Made by a program: the position numbers and the translations under genes
The notes under the pieces: generated by a model
Databases searched by the model: none
What the model was told of the DNA's origin: nothing
The model's input: the letters and a program-made list of their open reading frames with translations, nothing else
Source of the DNA: Combretum micranthum
Lineage: Eukaryota; Streptophyta; Magnoliopsida; Myrtales; Combretaceae
Reading direction: 5' to 3'
Assembly: GCA_024138025.1 (NCBI GenBank)
Contig: JAMXBD010000642.1
Location: 186,001-250,000 of the forward strand
DNA length: 64,000 bases
In this document: in pieces, positions 58,367 through 64,000 of the stretch
Layout: each line of letters begins with the position of its first letter
How positions within the stretch are numbered: position 1 is the first letter of the stretch

Positions 58367-58860
58367 CATCAGAAGGGGTCCCTTTATTGGGGTTCATCTA
58401 GTAGTGTGATCCCCATAATATGCTGGAGAGTTCGTTCGCGCCATCGCCATTTAGGCGGTCGACTCTAGGTTTCAAGCTTTGCATGATGGTTTTGTTGATC
58501 GTCTTAACCAAGCCATTTGCTCAAAGGTGTGCAACCAAGGTGTAGTATGCCGTGATTTTGTACTTAGCTAAAAAATCTTTACTTGTTTTCAAGCTGAACT
58601 ATTTTCTATTTCTATTTGATAGAGTAGAGGACTCTGAACCTTACTAAGATGTTATTGTAGAGGAAGTATTGGATGTCTTTGTCATGACCTTAGCTACAAC
58701 TTAGGCCTCTACCTACCTTGTAAAATAGTCATACCCGACTATGATGAATTTTCTTTGACCTATTGAAGGAGGGAAAGACCAAGAATGTTAAGCCCTCACA
58801 TGGCAAACAACCATGTGAATTTTTCTGGAGAACTCCATGAAATTTTCCATTTGATTTTGC
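58367..58860 (-). pseudogene. Tat-type integrase fragment
   Basis: The minus-strand text reads FAM.GLNILG and KFIIVGYDYFTR (near 58760-58700), then NGLVKTINKTIMQSLKPRVD and GANELSSILW (58520-58420). These correspond to the D.LG, VDYFTKW and QAEVTNRT..LK..L blocks of Tat integrase. Stops and shifts abound. It is broken at 58367 by the junction with the TRIM-like LTR2, so the integrase C-terminus is missing. Confidence 0.7.
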
Positions 58861-58899
58861 CTAATGAGGGACTATCAAGATTAGCTTGGAAAGCTTGTC

Positions 58900-59560
58900 A
58901 ACCTCTAAATTATTGACTTTGAGTATTTTGATGATGTCCCAAGAAGGCAATTCTTGAGTAAGAGATCAAATTGCCTCCAAGTATTCAACCATCTCCTCGC
59001 TCTTTTCTTCGTACGTGCACTTGACTGGTCATACCATGACTTGGAATCTAAAAATATTTTGAGGTCATCCTGCGTCTGCACTGATGATTAATGCAAGCTT
59101 TAATCCAATTAGTAGGCCTATACTCAGCCTCGTTATTGCTTACAGGGAATCCAAATTTCAAGGCATAGCAGATTTTGACTCCAGAAGGTCTTTCCAAGAC
59201 TGTACCGACCTCACTCCCCCTTTATGTGGAGGATACATCTATGTAGAGAGTCCACATAGTCTTTTGTTGATTTTCAAGCTGGGGCGTATCGGAATACTTA
59301 GCCACAAAATCTGCTAGCGCTTTGGCCTTGATGTCATATGAGGGTTCTTATTGTACCCTATATGTACTCAGTTCAATGGCGTACTTCATCATTCTTCCAG
59401 ATGTGTCAAGCTTCTGGAGGACCATTCTCAATGGTACATTGGTGAGAATGATGATTTGGTAGATTTGGAAATACGGACAAAAGTGGTGAGTTGACATCAC
59501 TACTATTAAAGCAAACTTTTCCAACATTGTTTATCTTTGTTGTGCTTCTTGGAGGACATA
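58900..59560 (-). pseudogene. Tat-type RNase H region
   Basis: Near 59155-59110 the minus strand reads CYALKFGFPVSNNEAEYR, matching the A..F.F..SNN.AEYEA block of RNase H in Tat elements. Surrounding text is degraded, and no complete catalytic set can be assigned. Confidence 0.6.
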
Positions 59561-59689
59561 GCTGCTTTAGTATATAAGTTGATGTTGTCTCCCTTCGCTC
59601 GTGTTAGGAACGACGATAGAGCTCGATCACTCATCGTGAGATATAGGTACATAACTTCTTTAGGGATTGGGGTCAACAACACCGATTTC

Positions 59690-60480
59690 TACTAAGAAAT
59701 TGTTGAGGTTTTAAAGGCCTTCTGCGTCTTTGCAGTCCACTTGAACTTGTTAGATTTCTTAAGGATCTTAAAGAATTTTGAACATTTGTCAGCGCTTTAA
59801 GGGAGGAACCTACTTAATGCAATTACTTTACTAGCGAGCTATTGTACTTCCTTGACCGAAGAGGGAAGTCTCATCTCTAGGAGCGCTTTGATCTTGTTAG
59901 GGTTGGCTTCAACTCCTCCATGTGGCACGACATAGCCTAGATATTTTCCTGAAGAGGTGCTAAAGGTGCTTTTCTATGCATTAAGTTTCAAATTGTAGAA
60001 GCAGAGGCAATTCTTAGAGGTCGCATAGGTAGTCCCTTGCTTGTTTGTTTTTACAATCATGTCATTGACGTAAACCTCCATGCTTTTGCTGATATGGGGT
60101 TTAAATACCTCAATAACTAGTCTCCGGAAGGTGGCTCCATCATTTTTTAGCCTAAATGACATTGCTTTGTAGCAACATGTGTTGAAAGATGTGACAAAAG
60201 AGGTATGAACCTCGTCAGCATCATTCATCTTGATTTGATTGCAGCTTGAAAAGGTTTTCACAAAACTTAGCAGTTGATGTCCAATGTGATATTGACAAGT
60301 TGGTTGATTCTAGGTAGTAAGAAATGGTCTTTTAGGCATGCTCAGTTCAAGTCGGTATAATCCTTACATCCACCATTTCCTATTATGTTGCTTGACTAAC
60401 ACCATGTTGGTTAGCCAGGTCGGGTATTTTTCCTCCTTGATGAATCCAGCTTGAAGAAGCTTTTAGACTTCTCCTTTAAT
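59690..60480 (-). pseudogene. Tat-type reverse transcriptase
   Basis: The minus-strand segment near 60460-60400 gives QAGFIKEEKYPTWLTNMVLV. The open frame 60261-59974 gives FSSCNQIKMNDADEVHTSF, YKAMSFRLKNDGATFRRLV and the catalytic region VYVNDMIVKT, where the first Asp of VDD is Asn. The residues between are stop-ridden. It belongs to the same fragment as the integrase, RNase H and protease pieces and is in the expected order. Confidence 0.8.
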
Positions 60481-60859
60481 AGCAACCTGTCTTTCTAGGG
60501 TGAAGTGCCTAATCTTCTGGCAAATTGGCTTCTAGTTTTACTAATGTTTAACCAATGAGTGATCACGTCTGAGCTGATGCCAAGCATGTTGGGGGCAATT
60601 ATGCAAAGACAACTTTATTTGCCTATAGGAACGCAATCAAACTCTCCTTTAAGTTAAAGGAGATCGATGTCCAACTTTCATAGTATACTTGGGTCTATCA
60701 TCTAAGGCGACCTCCTTAGTGTGCTTGGTGGGTATACCGTAGTGCTCGAACTGATCTTTCAGTTTAGTAGTTATGATGCACACACGATCTTATTTCAATG
60801 CTTTGACATAAAACTTTCTGGATTGCTCTTGGCCTCTTTGACATACCTCTATCCTTGTT

Positions 60860-61280
60860 GAGGTGAGGAAATTAGCCTTAAGATGGGGTTATGAGACGAT
60901 CGTGTCAACTATTAATTGTGTAGCTCTTCCTAATATGGTATTGTATAGGGACCAATAGTCGACCACAAGGAAGTCTATCTGTTGTGTAACATAACATTCT
61001 CTCTCACCTAACTCCAAAAGGCAAGGTGATGATTCCTTCGAGCCCACCAAATTGGTTATCAAAACCATACAACTCGTGATCATAGTGTTTTAATTTCAAT
61101 CGAAAATCATGTTTCATCGATTCCCAAGCTTAATTGAAGGGATATTGGTGATGCTCCCTGTATCGACTAGCACCCTTTTTGACTTTCCAGCCTGATATGC
61201 AAGCTAAGGTGACCAGAGCGTCTTGATGAGGAGCTTGAACCCCTTCGAAGTCCTCGTCATTGAAGGAGATATGGGGTGAA
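60860..61280 (-). pseudogene. Tat-type protease region
   Basis: Read from the upstream side on the minus strand: FNDEDFEGVQAPHQDALV, then after a shift RVLVDTGSITNIP (active-site D-T-G, near 61175-61140). The open frame 61083-60889 follows with IDFLVVDYWSLYNTILGRAT, matching the FLVVDCPS.YN.I.GR.T end of Tat proteases. Several frame breaks. The part before 61280 is cut where unit 2 of the duplication begins. Confidence 0.75.
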
Positions 61281-62513
61281 GGGGAGGGAAGGGCCAATTT
61301 TGACTCTTTTGGGCTCCAAGTTCATACTTGTCGTGATCTACTCAGGCTTGATTGTTGTCTTACTATAGTCGAGGTTAAGGTTCCACTTATGATATATATA
61401 AAAGTCCAATAATCCAAACAAATTGCTTTCGCCTTTTGTTGATTGGAATTTTTAACTTCATATTAACAAAAAAAAAAAAAAATTAACTCCGTAAGGAATG
61501 TAATAATTCTTGGATCAATATGCTATGCTTTTTAAGACTTCGATGTCAAGGTCAACTAATCAAAATCTATCTTTGTAGATTTTTCAATTGTCAGGTTATT
61601 CTTGTTATGTAATACTTATGCAATAACCTGGCTATGGAAGTACATTTCAGCCTTGTTTGGTTTTCTTCTTGCAATAGAATTTCATGAATCCCAGTAACTA
61701 CTGGTTTTAGTGAGATATTTATTTGTTGTAACTGTAATAATGAAAATCATGAGCTCATGGGGTAGAAAGGTTAAGATGATTTTACTCTCTTATTAGTTAT
61801 TGGATTAAGAAATCCGAAGCTAAGACTCTATGTTTTTCTGTTAATTACCTTTGCCATTGACCAAGATCTCACCAAGATTAATAAATTAATCTCTAAAAGG
61901 ATAATTCTATCAAGTACTTTATTTTCTTTGCTTCAATTTATTTTATTTTCTTTTTTACTTCCCCTTGGTCAGGAATGCTTAGACTGTATTCATGGCAAAC
62001 TTTTCTACATAAAGTAGGTAATTTTTGTTAACTTTCTAATTAGCCCTTTTGATCAATTTTGTAATCAGTGTAAAATAGCATGGGCAAATCCTACTTTATT
62101 TTATTTTATTTTCTTATTTTTTTACTTATTTGGTTCAGCATCTTTATCAACTACTCACTTGAACGTGTTTGGTAGAAAATAAAGGCCAAACGATGGAGAT
62201 CAAAGTATGCATATGCTTTTCTAGTTTTCTTTTAAAACTAAATACGCAGTAGATCTTTATAAAGTTGATTTATTTATCTTTTTACTTTATCATTTATAGA
62301 AAAAAATATTAATAAAGCTCTTTTTTTTCGATATATAAAATTTATTTTTTCAAAATTTTTTCTCTTAAAAATACATGGGGTTTTTGCATTCTAATTATCA
62401 TATCTTGCTTATTACTTATACTGTAATTATGAAACAAAAAATCCGACAATTTCCAAACCAAAAAGAAAAGAAAAAAAACCTAAGCTTTCTCATATAATCC
62501 TACTGAATCAATG

Positions 62514-63514
62514 TGTTGGAGTTGTGATCCTTTTCAGTAGCCGTTTTTCGTAGTCAAATGTATAATGACAATATTTGATTATACATTTATTATTCAGTCA
62601 TTATACATTTAAGAGTCATAATTTTGGTATTATATAATGAAGGTAATATTTGACTATACATTTATTATTCATTTATTATACATTTTAGAGTCATAATTTT
62701 GGTATTTGTATAATGAAGGAATATTTGACTATACATTTATTATTCATTCATTATACATTTAAGAGATATAATTTTGACATTTATTTTCAACTAGCTGTAT
62801 ACACATATAAATATGTGTTTTGTTAAGGTTGGTATGTGAGTGAGAAAATGAAAGAGTTTTGATTTGTATTTTGTTACTCTCTCTCTTTTGTACTCAATTA
62901 TCGACATATAGTAAATTCTCTATCCTTTGCCCGTGGTTTTTCCTAATTTGGGTTGTCCACATAAATCTTGTGTATGATTTATCATTTTTCGTTTTTTCCA
63001 TTCCTCGGCTTATAACAAGTGGTATCACAGCCAAGGTTTTGTTTTTGTTTTTGCTACAATGGCAACTGTCAGCACAGATTTTCTTGGAAGAGGTGGAGAA
63101 TGTTCTGTGTCGATTGAGCCCTTTTATGGGTTTTATGGAAAAGGTGAAGAATGTTTTATTTTTATGTCGGAACTCTTGAATCCGTCTCATTATGGAGATT
63201 GTTGGAGTTTGTGACCTGTTTTCAGTAGCCGTTTTTCGTAGTCAAATGTATAATGAATGAATATTTGATTATATATTTATTATTCATTCATTATATATTT
63301 AATAGTCATAATTTTGATATTTATATAATGAATGAATATTTGACTATACATTTATTATTCATTCATTATATATTTAAGAGACATAATTTTGGCCTTTATT
63401 ATCAGTTAGCTGTATACACATATAAATATGTGTTTTATTAGTTTGTATGTAGTGAGAAAATAGAGAGTTTTGATTTGTATTATGTTACTCTCTCTCTTTT
63501 GTACTCCATTATCA
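62514..63514 (+). mobile_element. TRIM-like element, duplicated copy
   Basis: LTR1 62514-63017, primer site TGGTATCACAGCC (63020-63032, one mismatch to the unit 1 site), a shortened internal region, then LTR2 63200 to about 63514. LTR2 is cut at the same point as in unit 1 (CCATTATCA, then the Tat integrase text), so the truncation predates the duplication. LTR2 here has two hairpin units instead of three. Confidence 0.85.
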
Positions 63515-64000
63515 ACAAAAGGGGGTCTCTTTTATTGGGGTTCATCTAGTAGTGTGGTCTTCCCATAATATGCTGGAGAGTTCGTTCACCCATTTGCCAT
63601 TTAAGCAGTCGACTCTAGCTTTCAAGCTTTGCATGATGGTTTTTTTGATCATCTTAACCTGGCCATTTGCTCAAAGGTGTGCAACCGAGGTGTAGTATGC
63701 CGTGATTTTGTACTTAGCTAAAAAATCTTTGCTTTTTTTCAAGTTGAACTGTTTTCTATTGTCCATTATGATGGAGTAGAGGACTTTAAACCTTACTAAG
63801 ATGTTATTGTAGAGGAAGTATTGGATGTCTTTGTCATAACCTTAGCTACAACTTAGGCTTCTACCTACCTTGTAAAATAGTCACACTCGACTATGATGAA
63901 TTTTTTTTGACCTATTGAAGGAGGGAAAGGACCGAGAATGTTAAGCCTTCACATGGCAAACAACCATGGTAGATTTTTCTAGGAGGAACTCCATGAAGAT
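63515..64000 (-). pseudogene. Tat-type integrase fragment, duplicated copy
   Basis: Counterpart of 58367-58860, with the same order of blocks and extra small indels. It continues beyond the window. Confidence 0.7.

Larger units (their letters stand above)
56176..61389 (+). repeat. Large tandem segmental duplication, unit 1
   Basis: The whole stretch 56176-58870 is repeated at 61390-64000 in the same order: non-coding DNA, TRIM-like element, truncated LTR, Tat pol fragment. The offset is 5214 bp at the start and about 5145 bp by 58370, so unit 1 ends where unit 2 begins (61389/61390). Differences are scattered substitutions and many one-base indels. Confidence 0.9.
61390..64000 (+). repeat. 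Large tandem segmental duplication, unit 2 (runs off window)
   Basis: Second copy of 56176-58870. It starts TATGATATATATAAAAGTCC against TATGATACACATAAAAGTCC in unit 1. Base 64000 corresponds to about 58870, so roughly half of the unit is visible. Confidence 0.9.

Overview
The window looks like plant nuclear DNA, most likely from a eudicot. It is very AT-rich, has many simple-sequence tracts, and is dominated by LTR retrotransposons of the plant Ty1/copia and Ty3/gypsy types (including a chromovirus and a Tat/Ogre-type element). The only recognisable host gene is a broken mTERF-family pseudogene of the intron-poor kind plants carry in clusters. I see no intact host gene, rRNA, tRNA or CRISPR array. 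The species cannot be told from the sequence.

Layout. 1-2.24 kb: three copies of one non-coding repeat, two direct and one inverted. 3.24-5.54 kb: a gutted minus-strand copia element with one LTR. 6.77-7.93 kb: a tandem duplication whose second copy is split by a 763-bp retroelement derivative that carries the same LTR end, inverted, at both termini. 8-13.4 kb: AT-rich DNA without recognisable genes. 13.39-34.24 kb: a nested stack. The host is an old minus-strand chromovirus. A young minus-strand copia element (14.31-20.16 kb) sits in its post-integrase region, and an old plus-strand gypsy element (20.55-30.13 kb) sits in its integrase core. The gypsy element in turn carries a 4.09-kb solo LTR (21.50-25.59 kb) in its gag. 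Each inner insertion is flanked by a 5-bp duplication of target sequence, and the host reading frames can be followed across each guest.

34.2-48.6 kb: AT-rich intergenic DNA with a ~435-bp tandem duplication and several hAT-like or MITE-like non-coding elements. 48.6-49.58 kb: the mTERF pseudogene, cut a few codons before its end by an internally deleted Tat/Ogre-type element (49.58-55.03 kb, exact CTTGA target duplication). That element keeps an extra ORF upstream of gag. 56.18-64 kb: a ~5.2-kb tandem segmental duplication; the second copy runs off the window. Each copy carries a small non-autonomous copia-type element (TRIM-like) with hairpin arrays in its LTRs, fused at the same breakpoint to a Tat-type pol fragment.

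The genes do not form a pathway; the window is a record of successive insertions, deletions and duplications. The most unusual signals are: (1) the young copia element has no tRNA-type primer-binding site, and the 14 nt lying two bases inside its 5' LTR are perfectly complementary to a segment of that same LTR; (2) the 763-bp insertion whose two ends are both copies of the LTR 3' terminus, with an empty-site control next door; (3) the hairpin arrays of the TRIM-like element; (4) the extra-ORF Tat/Ogre element in the mTERF gene.
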